64,000 nucleotides of DNA, taken from contig NZ_VKAB01000030.1 in assembly GCF_009769385.1 (NCBI RefSeq), positions 96,854 to 160,853 on the forward strand. Reading direction: 5' to 3'. How positions within the stretch are numbered: the stretch's first letter is position 1; every line of letters starts with the position of its first letter. This stretch comes from Saccharothrix deserti. GTDB lineage: Bacteria > Actinomycetota > Actinomycetes > Mycobacteriales > Pseudonocardiaceae. The notes under the pieces were generated by a model. That model did not search any database. It was not told where the DNA came from and saw only the letters and a program-made list of their open reading frames with translations. A program made the translations under genes and the position numbers. Positions 1 to 8,420 of the stretch are shown here, in pieces.

Positions 1-1120
1 GCGGCAGCTGGGTCTTGTAGATGTCCCACATCGTGCAGACGTCGAAGGCGAACGGCCCGGACGTCGGCCAGAACGGGCTCTCGTCGTCGGCGAAGCACGG
101 CTTGATCAGCGAGTGGTACAGGGCGGTGCCGAACACCTGCCGCCGTGCGGGCGACCCACCCTGGACCTCGATCCGGTCCACGTGGTCGCGCCACTGGGTC
201 TTGGTGTGCTCCCGGACGGGGTCGAAGCCGGGCGGCCCGTCGCCGCACTCGCGGTACAGGTTCTCCCGGGCCTGCTCGGGACCGCGCAGGGAGAACCCGA
301 TCCGCACCTCGACGCTCTGCCCGGCCCTGGTCGGCCCGAGGAAGAGCAGCCCGAACGGGCGCAGCGTGGTCTGCCGGATGCGGTCGAAGTCCAGCCGGGT
401 GCCGCCCTCGATCAGCCGCCGGTCGTGCCACAGCATCTGCCGCCAGCCCGGGGTGTCGACCTCGATGTGCACCGACAGCGGCACACCCTCCACGACGACC
501 GTGCCCTGTGCGCGTCCGTTGCCGATGCTCTCCACGTGCGCCCGCAGCGGCACCGTGCGGCCGTGGTCGATGGCCAGCCCGCCGCAGGACAGGTCGACCA
601 CGACCCGGGCGCTGCGGTGCTCGGGGAACGTGTACCGGTGGATCGCGACCTTCGCGCCGACCGTGATCTCGCACCGGACGCCGGTGTCGAGCGTGGCCGC
701 GTAGTACCCGGCCTCGGCGACCTCGTCGTGCAGCGGCCACGCCTGCCCGAGGGTGTCCAGCGGCTGCACCATCGGGGTCACCCGCACGTAGTTGTAGTAC
801 TTGCGGATCGCGCCGGTGCCGGATTGCTGGAAGTGCGTGAACCCGGAGGCCTGCGGCCGGTCGAACATCTGCTCCGGCAGGCCCTCGGTGTTCTTCGTGT
901 AGAGGCCGTACCCCGTCGGGTAGGCGCCCGAGTAGGCGCAGGCGGACACCATCCCGAGCGGGGACGTCGCCCCCGGGTGGGTGTTCCCGATCTGCGCTTT
1001 CGGCCACCACCAAGTGGCCGCCAGACCCTGCGCCGCTGGCAGTGAGGTCGGGGCCGTACCGATGAATGGATCAATCTCGTTCAGGATGGCGAGACTGTAG
1101 AACAGCGCGGGCGGCTCCAA
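1..1120 (-). CDS. GH92 family glycoside hydrolase (alpha-mannosidase type), N-terminal part, cut by window edge
   Basis: Reading the minus strand from about 1120 to 1 gives one open frame that begins near NEIDPFIGT, then has GNTHPGA, PLGMV and, near the window edge, LYHSLIKPCF and FDVCTMWDIYKTQ. These are characteristic blocks of the GH92 family of calcium-dependent exo-acting alpha-mannosidases. About 370 residues are present; the catalytic C-terminal barrel lies outside the window. The start is unclear: the frame stays open upstream but holds no ATG or GTG, so the TTG at 1120-1118 is the best candidate, without a good ribosome binding site. No signal peptide is visible, so it could be cytoplasmic, or the true N-terminus could lie elsewhere. 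The glycosyltransferase gene lies upstream on the same strand, 94 bp away. Confidence 0.8.
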   Translation of the reverse strand, partial: MEPPALFYSLAILNEIDPFIGTAPTSLPAAQGLAATWWWPKAQIGNTHPGATSPLGMVSACAYSGAYPTGYGLYTKNTEGLPEQMFDRPQASGFTHFQQSGTGAIRKYYNYVRVTPMVQPLDTLGQAWPLHDEVAEAGYYAATLDTGVRCEITVGAKVAIHRYTFPEHRSARVVVDLSCGGLAIDHGRTVPLRAHVESIGNGRAQGTVVVEGVPLSVHIEVDTPGWRQMLWHDRRLIEGGTRLDFDRIRQTTLRPFGLLFLGPTRAGQSVEVRIGFSLRGPEQARENLYRECGDGPPGFDPVREHTKTQWRDHVDRIEVQGGSPARRQVFGTALYHSLIKPCFADDESPFWPTSGPFAFDVCTMWDIYKTQLP

Positions 1121-1214
1121 GGTTTCAGCGACGTGAACTCCGGTGGTGTCGCGTGTGTCCTTTCGGGTGACGTCCGATACCCGCAGGTCTCGGCGGTCTG
1201 GCGGGTCTGGCGGG

Positions 1215-2231
1215 TCAGCCGCGCTCGGCGTACTCCGGCAGCCGGCGGGCGACCTCGTCCGGGGAGGGCATGCGGGCGATCTCGTCGGCGATCGCGCGGG
1301 CCGCGTCGCGGTGGTCGGAGCGCCCGGGACGCGGCAACAGCGCGCGGACGTGTTCGGCGATGGCGTCGGCGCCCAGTTCAGCGGGCAGGAGGCGCAGGCC
1401 CGCGCCCGCGGCGGTGACGGCATCGGCGTTGGCGAACTGGTCGGCGCCCTGGGGCAGGATCAACTGCGGGGCGCCGACGGTGAGCGCGCCGAGGGTGGTG
1501 CCGCTGCCGCCGTGGTGCACGACCACGTCGACGTGCGGCATCAGGTCGGCCTGCGGCACCCAGGTCCGGACGGTGACGTTGTCCGGCACGTCGCCGAGTT
1601 CGTCCAGGCGCACGCGGCCGGTGGCGACCAGTACGCGTGCGTCCAGCGTCGCCAGTCCCTTGATCGCCGTGGCCAGCAGTTCCGGGGTCCCGAACGCGGT
1701 GCCGAGCGTCAGGTAGACCAGCGGCTGCGAGGCGCTCCGAGCCTCCCGAGTGGGCAGTGCTCCCGGTTCGGAATACGGGACGGGGCGCAGTTCGATCCGG
1801 TCTTGGGTGGCGAGGAAATCCTCGTCCTGCAGGGACGGCGGGCAGATGTCGATGTGCGGCCGTCCGGGAGCCTCGGTGTTCTTCGTGGGCAGTTCGAGAC
1901 CGATCCCTTCGGGGATCATGCGGCCGAAACCGTGCCAGAGGCCCGGAATCCCGGCCCGGTGCGCGGCGACGGCCGCTCCCGGCAGGCCCCATTCGTGCAC
2001 CACGAGGTCGGGGCGCAGCCGTGCCAGTTCCGGTTCGAGGTCCTCGGCGTACAGCTCGTAGAACGAATCCGCCGGGCGGAACGGCCGCAGTCCGTTCGCG
2101 GCCAGCGGTGCGTGCACTCCCTCGCCGGCCGCGAAATGCACCTCGTGCCCGGCATCCCGTGCGGCGATCGCGAGCGGGATCAGGGGGTAGGTGTGCCCCA
2201 CCGACGCAAGGCTGGCGAACAGTACGCGCAT
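1215..2231 (-). CDS. Glycosyltransferase, GT1 / macrolide MGT-like family
   Basis: A 338-residue cytoplasmic protein with the two-Rossmann GT-B layout. The N-terminal half starts MRVLFASLASVGHTYPLIPLA, the acceptor-side motif of UDP-glycosyltransferase-like enzymes. The C-terminal half carries VVHHGGSGTTLGAL and PQGADQFANADAV, the nucleotide-sugar-binding signature of macrolide-type transferases. These enzymes move a sugar from an NDP-sugar onto a small-molecule acceptor. At 338 residues it is shorter than the usual 380-430, with a compact linker. The acceptor cannot be named; no polyketide or deoxysugar genes lie nearby, so it may be a detoxifying or antibiotic-inactivating glycosyltransferase rather than a biosynthetic one. 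Confidence 0.85.
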   Translation of the reverse strand: MRVLFASLASVGHTYPLIPLAIAARDAGHEVHFAAGEGVHAPLAANGLRPFRPADSFYELYAEDLEPELARLRPDLVVHEWGLPGAAVAAHRAGIPGLWHGFGRMIPEGIGLELPTKNTEAPGRPHIDICPPSLQDEDFLATQDRIELRPVPYSEPGALPTREARSASQPLVYLTLGTAFGTPELLATAIKGLATLDARVLVATGRVRLDELGDVPDNVTVRTWVPQADLMPHVDVVVHHGGSGTTLGALTVGAPQLILPQGADQFANADAVTAAGAGLRLLPAELGADAIAEHVRALLPRPGRSDHRDAARAIADEIARMPSPDEVARRLPEYAERG

Positions 2232-2302
2232 GCCGACGAACCTACGCCCACCACGTCGGCATGATCATGTACTTCACGACGACTCGTCCAAGTACCCGAT
2301 GG

Positions 2303-3322
2303 TCAGGCCGAGGACGCCCACGGGTCGATCGGCACCACGTCGGTGATGAGGCCGGTCTCGTCGAGCAGGCATCCCATCCGTTTCACGGCGCGCAGCGTCA
2401 CGGCACGGTCGGTGAGGGTGAGTGCGGGCAGTCGTCTGGCGAGTTCCGCCTCCAGGCGCTGGATGTCGCCGAGCGATCGCAGCCACAGCGTCATCACCAG
2501 GTTGTCCGCTCCCGTGACGGCCGCGCACAGCCGGACTTCCGGGAGTTCGGTCAACGCGGTCGCGGTGCGGTCCAGTTCGTCGGGTGGCACCCGCGCCCAG
2601 AACGTGGCGGCGATCGGCCACCCCGTGATCGGCTGCGCGACCTCGCACCGCAGCGACAGCAGCCTGCTGTCGACCATCTCGTTGAGCCAACGGCGGACGG
2701 TGGACCCGCTCTTGCCCGTGCGGGCCGCGATCTCGGCCGCCGGTCTGCGTCCGTCGTCCAGCGCGCGCAGCACCTCCTGGTGGTGCTGCTTCCAGACGAC
2801 GCCGCTCCCGTTCTGTGGAGGTTGCGGGCCGAGTTGCGCACGACGCTGGGGCTCCAGCGCGCCGAGCCGCCAGTGGTTGCCCTCGCCGTAGACGGTGGTG
2901 ACGGTGTGCGTCCGCGTCCTGCGCACGCCCGGCAGCCGTTGGAGCTGGTGCAGCACGACGCGGGACAGCGTCGCGAGATCGGGGGTCAGGAGGGTCAGGA
3001 ACAGGTCCCGCCCGCTGCTGATGATCGAGATCGAGGCGATCTGCGGCAGCCGCGACAGCACGTCGACGGCGTGTTCGCGGGCGCCCGGTTCGATGTCCAG
3101 CTCGATGAACGCGTTGCAGTGGTCCTTCGCCCACAGCCGCACGTCGGGGTAGGCGGTGACCCGCGCGAACCCCGCTTCGGTGAGCCCTTGCCAACGCCGT
3201 GCGGCGGTGGCCGGGTCGATGTCGAGCAGCCGTCCGACCTCGTGCCACGTCGCGCGGGGTGCGGCCTGCAGTGCGTGGACGAGCCTGAGGTCCGTCTCGT
3301 CGGGCGTGAGCGAATCCTGCAC
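2303..3322 (-). CDS. Lrp/AsnC family regulator with two tandem modules
   Basis: From the GTG at 3322 the protein is 339 residues: two consecutive winged helix-turn-helix plus AsnC-ligand-type halves. Module 1 begins LTPDETDLRLVHALQ and contains GRLLDIDPATAARRW. Module 2 begins HHQEVLRALDDGRRPAAEIA and contains GKSGSTVRRWLNEM. The usual Lrp protein has a single module of about 150 residues; duplicated forms of about 330 residues are common in actinomycetes. The gene is divergent from the M20 amidohydrolase with 103 bp between them, so it probably controls that gene in response to an amino acid or N-acyl amino acid. The frame stays open further upstream, but that part is low-complexity and covers the shared promoter, so I excluded it. 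Confidence 0.85.
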   Translation of the reverse strand: MQDSLTPDETDLRLVHALQAAPRATWHEVGRLLDIDPATAARRWQGLTEAGFARVTAYPDVRLWAKDHCNAFIELDIEPGAREHAVDVLSRLPQIASISIISSGRDLFLTLLTPDLATLSRVVLHQLQRLPGVRRTRTHTVTTVYGEGNHWRLGALEPQRRAQLGPQPPQNGSGVVWKQHHQEVLRALDDGRRPAAEIAARTGKSGSTVRRWLNEMVDSRLLSLRCEVAQPITGWPIAATFWARVPPDELDRTATALTELPEVRLCAAVTGADNLVMTLWLRSLGDIQRLEAELARRLPALTLTDRAVTLRAVKRMGCLLDETGLITDVVPIDPWASSA

Positions 3323-3425
3323 AGAACGCCGTCCTGGTGAGCGATTACGGCAGTTTGAGCCTTGAGAGTGGCACCCGACGTGATCCTCGGCAAGTACCCG
3401 ACCCGAACCCGAGGAGAGATCACCC

Positions 3426-4670
3426 ATGCCAGTACACGAGGACGCCGCCGCACTGCGGGACGACCTGGTCCGGTTGCGCCGCCGCCTGCACGCCGAGCCC
3501 GAGATCGGCCTGGACCTACCGCGCACGCAGGAGAAAGTGCTCGCCGCACTCGACGGGCTGCCGCTGGAGTTGTCGCTCGGCGACGCGCTGACCTCCGTGA
3601 CCGGCGTGCTGCGCGGCGCCCGACCGGGGCCGACGCTCCTGCTGCGCGGCGACATGGACGCGCTGCCCGTGCAGGAGCGCACCGGGCTCGACTTCGCGTC
3701 CCGCGTGGACGGTGCGATGCACGCGTGCGGGCACGACATGCACACCGCGATGCTGGTCGGCGCCGCGCACCTGCTCGCCGCTCGGCGGGACGAGCTGGCC
3801 GGTGACGTGATCTTCATGTTCCAGCCGGGCGAGGAGGGCTGGGACGGCTCGGCCGCGATGATCGCCGAGGGCGTGCTGGACGCCGCGGGCCCGAAACCGG
3901 CCGCCGCCTACGCGCTGCACGTGTTCAGCGCAGCCGTGCCGCACGGGGTGTTCACCGCCCGCCCCGGCACGACGATGGCCGCCTCCGACGGGCTGGAGGT
4001 CACGGTCGTCGGCTCCGGCGGACACGGCGCCAGGCCGCACCGCGCGAAGGACCCGATCCCGGTGGCGTGCGAGATCGTCACGGCACTGCAGACCCTGGTC
4101 ACGCGCCAGTCCGACATCTTCGACCCCGTGGTCCTGACCGTGGGCTCGTTCCACGCCGGGACCCGCCGCAACGTCATCCCCGACACCGCGCGGTTCGAAG
4201 CCACCCTGCGCACGTTCTCCGCGCAGGCCAAGTCCAGGACCAAGGACGCCGCGATCACCCTGGCCCGGTCGATCGCCCAGGCCCACGGCCTGCGCGCCGA
4301 GGTGACCTACACCGACGGCTACCCGATGACCGTCAACGACCCGCGGGAGACGGCCTTCGTCGGCGACACGATCACCGACGTCCTCGGCGAACACCGCTTC
4401 CGCCCCCTGGCCAACCCGCTGCCGGGAAGCGAGGACTTCTCCCGCGTCCTCCAGCAGGTCCCCGGCGCCTTCGTGCTGCTCGGCGCCGGCAACGGCACCA
4501 CCGACAACCACTCCCCCCTCGCCCAGTTCGACGACGCAGTGCTGTCCGACGGTGCCGCCGTCCTCGCCGAACTCGCCCTGCGCCGGGACAGGAACGCGCC
4601 AGCCGGGCAGGTGGAATGTCGGGATTCCGATTCGACGGAGCAAATCGAACAAAATCAAACACGGCACTGA
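3426..4670 (+). CDS. M20D family amidohydrolase (N-acyl-amino-acid / hippurate hydrolase type)
   Basis: A 414-residue metal-dependent hydrolase. It shows the M20 landmarks: RRRLHAEPEIG near residue 20, LLLRGDMDALPVQE, then AMHACGHDMHTAML, whose Cys-Gly-His supplies metal ligands, and FQPGEEGWDGSAAM with the catalytic glutamate pair. A dimerisation insert starts near GSGGHGARPH and the C-terminal half closes the catalytic domain with PGSEDFSRVL. Family members split N-acylated amino acids or indole-acetyl conjugates in the cytoplasm. AGGAGAG 5-12 bases upstream of the ATG fits a ribosome binding site. The divergent Lrp-like regulator is the likely controller. Confidence 0.9.
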   Translation: MPVHEDAAALRDDLVRLRRRLHAEPEIGLDLPRTQEKVLAALDGLPLELSLGDALTSVTGVLRGARPGPTLLLRGDMDALPVQERTGLDFASRVDGAMHACGHDMHTAMLVGAAHLLAARRDELAGDVIFMFQPGEEGWDGSAAMIAEGVLDAAGPKPAAAYALHVFSAAVPHGVFTARPGTTMAASDGLEVTVVGSGGHGARPHRAKDPIPVACEIVTALQTLVTRQSDIFDPVVLTVGSFHAGTRRNVIPDTARFEATLRTFSAQAKSRTKDAAITLARSIAQAHGLRAEVTYTDGYPMTVNDPRETAFVGDTITDVLGEHRFRPLANPLPGSEDFSRVLQQVPGAFVLLGAGNGTTDNHSPLAQFDDAVLSDGAAVLAELALRRDRNAPAGQVECRDSDSTEQIEQNQTRH

Positions 4671-4695
4671 CGGCGAGATCTGGCTGTTTACACCC

Positions 4696-4725
4696 TTGAC
4701 ACAGGGACGTCACGCGTCGTTTTAT
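4696..4725 (+). promoter_or_regulatory. Candidate sigma-70-like promoter for the GH43 gene
   Basis: TTGACA at 4696-4701 is followed 18 bases later by TTTTAT at 4720-4725, about 95 bases before the ATG at 4820. The -35 is a perfect consensus and the -10 is partial. The gap 4671-4819 otherwise holds only the 5' leader. Confidence 0.45.
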
Positions 4726-4819
4726 GTGCGCCAGCGTTTGTTTCCGTCAGGTTTTGCTCGGTTGCGGTCTGCTTTGAGCTGCCTGTGGCGGCCGGCAGCC
4801 CGGAGTGAAGGGAACGCCC

Positions 4820-6247
4820 ATGCGTCGTGCTTGGCTGCCGATAGTCGCGTTGGTGATGAGTCTGCTCCCGCAGACAGTCCTGACCGGCACCGCACAGGCC
4901 GCGACCGTCACGATCTCCAACGGAACCCAGTTCACCGACACCACCGGCGCCGTGGTGCACGCGCACGGCGGCGGCGTGATCAAGGTCGGCACCTACTACT
5001 ACTGGTTCGGCGAGAACCGGAACGAGGACAACACGTTCCGGTACGTGTCGGCCTACCGCTCCACGGACCTGAAGAACTGGGAGTTCCGGCGTCACGTGCT
5101 GACGCAGGCCACCGACCCCGAGTTGGCCGTGGCCAACATCGAGCGGCCCAAGGTGGTCTTCAACAGCACCACCGGCAAGTACGTCATGTGGATGCACAAG
5201 GAGAACGGCGCCGACTACAGCGAGGCCCGCGCCGCCGTGGCCGTGTCCGACACCGTGGACGGCGACTACTCCTGGCAGGGCAGCTTCCGGCCGCTGGGCC
5301 ACATGTCCCGTGACATCACGCTGTTCAAGGACGACGACGGCACCGGCTACATGATCTCGGCCGCCCGCGAGAACCGCGACCTGCACGTGTACCGGCTCAC
5401 CGCCGACTACCTGACCGTCGAGAGCCGGGTCCAGCTGCTGTGGGCGGGCCAGCTCCGCGAGGCTCCCGCGCTGTTCAAGCGCAACGGCGTCTACTTCCTG
5501 CTCACCTCGGGCGCCACCGGCTGGAACCCCAACCAGCAGAAGTACGCCACCGCCTCCAGCGTCACCGGGACGTGGAGCGCGCTGCAGGACGTCGGCGACG
5601 CCACCGCGTACGGCTCGCAAACCACCTACGTACTGCCGGTCCAGGGCACCTCCGGCACCTCGTACCTCTACATGGGTGACCGCTGGGGCAACTCCTTCGG
5701 CCAGAACGTCAACGCCTCGCGGTACGTCTGGCTGCCGCTGCGGTTCCCGACGAACACCACCATGACCATGGACTGGTTCCCGCAGATCACCATCGACACC
5801 GCCACCGGCACGGTCGCCGGCGTCGGCGGACCGTGGGAGGCGGTCACCGCCCGCCACAGCGGCAAGTGCGTCGACGTGCCCGGCAAGTCCGTGGACAACG
5901 GCGTGCAGCTCGCCCAGTTCACCTGCAACGGCGGCCTGAACCAGGCGTGGTGGTTCAAGGACCTGGGCAACGGCTACCACCAGCTCGTCGCCAAGCACAG
6001 CGGCAAGTGCATCGACGTCGCGAACAACTCGACCGCCGACGGCAACGCGATCATCCAGTGGCCGTGCGGGTCCGGGAACAACCAGCAGTGGCAGCTGCAG
6101 GACGCGGGCAGCGGCTACGTGCGCCTGGTCTCCCGCCTCAGCGGCAAGTGCCTGGACGTCAAGGACGCCTCGACCGCCGACAACGCCAAGCTCGTCCAGT
6201 TCACCTGCGGCTCCGGCACCAACCAGCAGTTCCGGCGCGCGGTCTGA
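4820..6247 (+). CDS. Secreted GH43-like glycosidase with C-terminal ricin-type carbohydrate-binding domain
   Basis: Start taken at the ATG at 4820 because GAAGGGA sits 5-11 bases upstream; an in-frame ATG 15 bases earlier is possible. 475 residues: a signal peptide (MRRAWLPIVALVMSLLPQTV, cleavage near AQA), a five-bladed beta-propeller domain of the GH43 kind (HGGGVIKVGTYYYWFGENR, RPKVVFNSTTGKYVMWMH, LREAPALFKRNGVYFLLTSGATGW), then from about residue 340 a beta-trefoil with three KC(V/I/L)DV repeats ending in QxW or a related motif. GH43 members with this pattern cleave galactans or arabinoxylans outside the cell; the ricin domain would bind the polysaccharide. Substrate not determined. A strong terminator follows. 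Confidence 0.85.
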   Translation: MRRAWLPIVALVMSLLPQTVLTGTAQAATVTISNGTQFTDTTGAVVHAHGGGVIKVGTYYYWFGENRNEDNTFRYVSAYRSTDLKNWEFRRHVLTQATDPELAVANIERPKVVFNSTTGKYVMWMHKENGADYSEARAAVAVSDTVDGDYSWQGSFRPLGHMSRDITLFKDDDGTGYMISAARENRDLHVYRLTADYLTVESRVQLLWAGQLREAPALFKRNGVYFLLTSGATGWNPNQQKYATASSVTGTWSALQDVGDATAYGSQTTYVLPVQGTSGTSYLYMGDRWGNSFGQNVNASRYVWLPLRFPTNTTMTMDWFPQITIDTATGTVAGVGGPWEAVTARHSGKCVDVPGKSVDNGVQLAQFTCNGGLNQAWWFKDLGNGYHQLVAKHSGKCIDVANNSTADGNAIIQWPCGSGNNQQWQLQDAGSGYVRLVSRLSGKCLDVKDASTADNAKLVQFTCGSGTNQQFRRAV

Positions 6248-6263
6248 GCCCTCGCACCACCAC

Positions 6264-6294
6264 GGGGCCCGGCCGGAGAAACCGGCCGGGCCCC
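6264..6294 (+). terminator. Hairpin terminator after the GH43 gene
   Basis: A perfect 13-bp stem (6264-6276 pairing with 6282-6294) with loop AGAAA, 16 bases after the stop codon. Followed only by TT, as is usual for high-GC actinobacterial terminators. Confidence 0.75.
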
Positions 6295-6406
6295 TTGCTG
6301 TTCCGGGCCGGATGGTTGGGAACACCGCATTGCCGACCGCCGCTCCTCTACTTTTCCTCAACACCTGTCGATCACACTGCGCATCACGGCGACCAAAGGA
6401 GGTTTC

Positions 6407-7516
6407 GTGAGCGGCAGACTGGGGTTTCCACGGTCGGCGCACCGCGTCGCGGTGTTGCGGTCCGCGCTGGCGGTGGCGTTGGTGGGTGTCCTGTTGGCGA
6501 GTGGGCAGGCGTGGGGCGACGACCGGATCGAGTTGCTGTGCTCGAACGACACCGGTGACGACGAGAGGATCAACGCCGCGATCAGCGGTAGCGCCGCCGG
6601 TGGCGAAGTGGTGCTGACGGGGACGTGCCTGATCAACGGCACGATCCGGCTCGTGGGCGACCGGACGCTCCGGGGCGCGTCGCGCAGCGGTGCCGTCATC
6701 CGGCAGGCGCCCGGGGCGAACCTGGACGCGATGCTCGCCAGCGACAGCTACCTGGACGACGTGACGTGGACCGGCGACCCGGTGACGGTGCGGTCGCTGA
6801 CCCTGATGGCCGAACGCGACACCAACCCCGGCGCCCACGACGCGCTCGTGCTGCGCTCGTGGCAGTCGGTGGTCGAGGACGTGGTGGTCCGGGACGCCGC
6901 CCGGCACGGCATCCGGGTGACCAACCTGTCGGCCAACGGAACCACGTTGCAGAACACCCAGGTCAACGGGCGGATCGCGGGCAACCACGTGGAGAACTCG
7001 GGTGCGCGGGGCGTGCACGCGGAGGACACCGGCAACTCGGTCACCGACTGGCAGCTGCTGGACAACTGGATCGCCGACTCCGGCACCGACGGCATCGGCC
7101 TGGACAACGCCGCCGGCTGGCTCGTGCGCGGCAACCACGTGTACGGGGTGGGCCGCGTCGCCCTGTGGGCCGACCGGATGTTCGGCTCCTCGATCTCCGA
7201 CAACTACCTGGAGGACTTCGGCGAGTCCGGCATCCGGCTGTCGCTCCAGGGCGAGGCGGCCTCCACGGTGTCCGGCAACCGCGTGTTCGACTTCTCCGGC
7301 GGGACGGGGACGTTCCTGGAGACGCGGGTGAACTACGGGACCGGCAACCTCGCCGTCACCGGCAACACGGTGCGCGGCAACGGGACCGGCGTGGGCCTGG
7401 ACTACCAGCGGGGCCCCGGCGCCGGGCTGGTGGTCACGTCGACCGGCAACCTGGTGACCGACGTGGCGACACCGCGCCGTGTCGGCGCCGGCGTGACGGT
7501 CACGGCCGGCGTCTGA
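6407..7516 (+). CDS. Secreted right-handed parallel beta-helix protein (pectate-lyase-like fold)
   Basis: GTG start at 6407 fixed by a near-perfect AAAGGAGG four bases upstream. 369 residues: an N-terminal secretion signal (about residues 12-38, ending ASGQAWGD), then a right-handed beta-helix built from repeated blocks such as NGTTLQNTQVNGRIAGNHVENSG, DNWIADSGTDGIGLD, GNHVYG, DNYLEDFGESGIRL and GNRVFDFSG. This is the fold of polysaccharide lyases and related carbohydrate-active enzymes. I see no diagnostic catalytic motif, so the activity is open. It follows the secreted GH43 gene and may act on the same extracellular polymer. Confidence 0.75.
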   Translation: MSGRLGFPRSAHRVAVLRSALAVALVGVLLASGQAWGDDRIELLCSNDTGDDERINAAISGSAAGGEVVLTGTCLINGTIRLVGDRTLRGASRSGAVIRQAPGANLDAMLASDSYLDDVTWTGDPVTVRSLTLMAERDTNPGAHDALVLRSWQSVVEDVVVRDAARHGIRVTNLSANGTTLQNTQVNGRIAGNHVENSGARGVHAEDTGNSVTDWQLLDNWIADSGTDGIGLDNAAGWLVRGNHVYGVGRVALWADRMFGSSISDNYLEDFGESGIRLSLQGEAASTVSGNRVFDFSGGTGTFLETRVNYGTGNLAVTGNTVRGNGTGVGLDYQRGPGAGLVVTSTGNLVTDVATPRRVGAGVTVTAGV

Positions 7517-7526
7517 AACAGCCGGG

Positions 7527-7557
7527 CGCCTCGCCGGGGCTCACCCCCGGCGAGGCG
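7527..7557. terminator. Bidirectional hairpin between the beta-helix and TetR genes
   Basis: A perfect 13-bp stem (7527-7539 with 7545-7557) with a 5-base loop lies between two convergent genes whose stop codons are at 7516 and 7579. It could end transcription from both sides. Confidence 0.75.
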
Positions 7558-7578
7558 TCCACGCTGTCAGCCGGCACG

Positions 7579-8238
7579 TCAGTGGGACACTCCTCGGGTG
7601 GCGGCACGCAACGCCGCTCGCATCGTCTCGGCCAGGCCGTCTTCGTCCACAGATCCGGCGTCGGCCACGCGCCAGGCGTAGTGCTCGAACGCCGCCCGCA
7701 GCGCGCCGTTGATCATGGCGGCCCGCACCCTCGTGTCCAGGTCGTCACCGGGCACACCGGCCCGCTCGGCGAAGACGTCGGCGAACACCGGTTCGGCGTC
7801 GTCGTGCGCCTGCAGCCACACCGCGCGCAGCCCCGGCTCGGTCCGGGTCATCCGGACCAGGACCAGCAGCGTGGGCATGTCCTGCACGATGTCGTCGCCG
7901 GTCCGCGCCATCTCGTCCAGGACCTCGCTGATGTCCTGTCCGGGCCGCCAGGTGCGCAACGCGCGCGCCATGTTGTCGATCCCGGCGGTCAGCAGCGGCC
8001 AGACGCAGCTCTCCTTGGTCGGGAAGTACCGCCACAGCGTGCGGACGGAGAGCCCGGCCGCGGCGGCGATCTCCTCGGCGGACGTCTCGGCGACACCTTT
8101 GGCGGTGAACAGCCTGACGGCCTCGCGGGCGATCTCCAGCCGGGTCGCCGCCTTGCGCCGCTCGGTCAGCGGCGGGCGTCCCGTCCGACCCTCCGGCGGG
8201 TTCGCCCCGCCGACCGGGGTCGTGTGGCCACCTGACAT
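7579..8238 (-). CDS. TetR family transcriptional repressor
   Basis: A 219-residue protein with a proline/glycine-rich leader of about 20 residues and then a TetR DNA-binding domain: ATRLEIAREAVRLFTAKGVAETSAEEIAAAAGLSVRTLWRYFPTKE (given in outline; helix-turn-helix at about residues 50-75). The remaining helical part is the ligand-binding domain. It is divergent from an SDR dehydrogenase, the typical arrangement in which a TetR repressor controls its neighbour and is lifted by the substrate of that enzyme. The ligand cannot be predicted. Confidence 0.88.
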   Translation of the reverse strand: MSGGHTTPVGGANPPEGRTGRPPLTERRKAATRLEIAREAVRLFTAKGVAETSAEEIAAAAGLSVRTLWRYFPTKESCVWPLLTAGIDNMARALRTWRPGQDISEVLDEMARTGDDIVQDMPTLLVLVRMTRTEPGLRAVWLQAHDDAEPVFADVFAERAGVPGDDLDTRVRAAMINGALRAAFEHYAWRVADAGSVDEDGLAETMRAALRAATRGVSH

Positions 8239-8292
8239 CCCGCCTCCCCGCGCCTACCTGTCTACCGGTCTACCACCGGAAACATAGCATGG

Positions 8293-8325
8293 TGTCACTT
8301 TGCGCCTTTCTGTCACATCGCGACA
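8293..8325. promoter_or_regulatory. Candidate TetR operator between the TetR and SDR genes
   Basis: TGTCAC occurs at 8293-8298 and again at 8311-8316 (18-base period, about two helical turns). The second copy also forms a small dyad, TGTC at 8311-8314 with GACA at 8322-8325. It lies within the 182-base divergent gap. The symmetry is weak, so this is a suggestion only. Confidence 0.3.
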
Positions 8326-8420
8326 TAAACTGCTACGGTGACGTTGCCCTCGCAGTCGCGGACATGCCGTCCACACCGCGTTGGGACGACCTTTCAGCAG
8401 GAGCACAAGGGAGCGGCACC

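Noticed and set aside
3323..3817. N-terminal extension of the Lrp/AsnC gene
   Set aside because: Serine/arginine-rich, antisense to the M20 gene start, and would cover the shared promoter; the GTG at 3322 fits the domain start.
8289..8420. Upstream start for the SDR
   Set aside because: Adds 44 residues unlike any SDR leader and runs over the putative operator; the ATG at 8421 has a good ribosome site.
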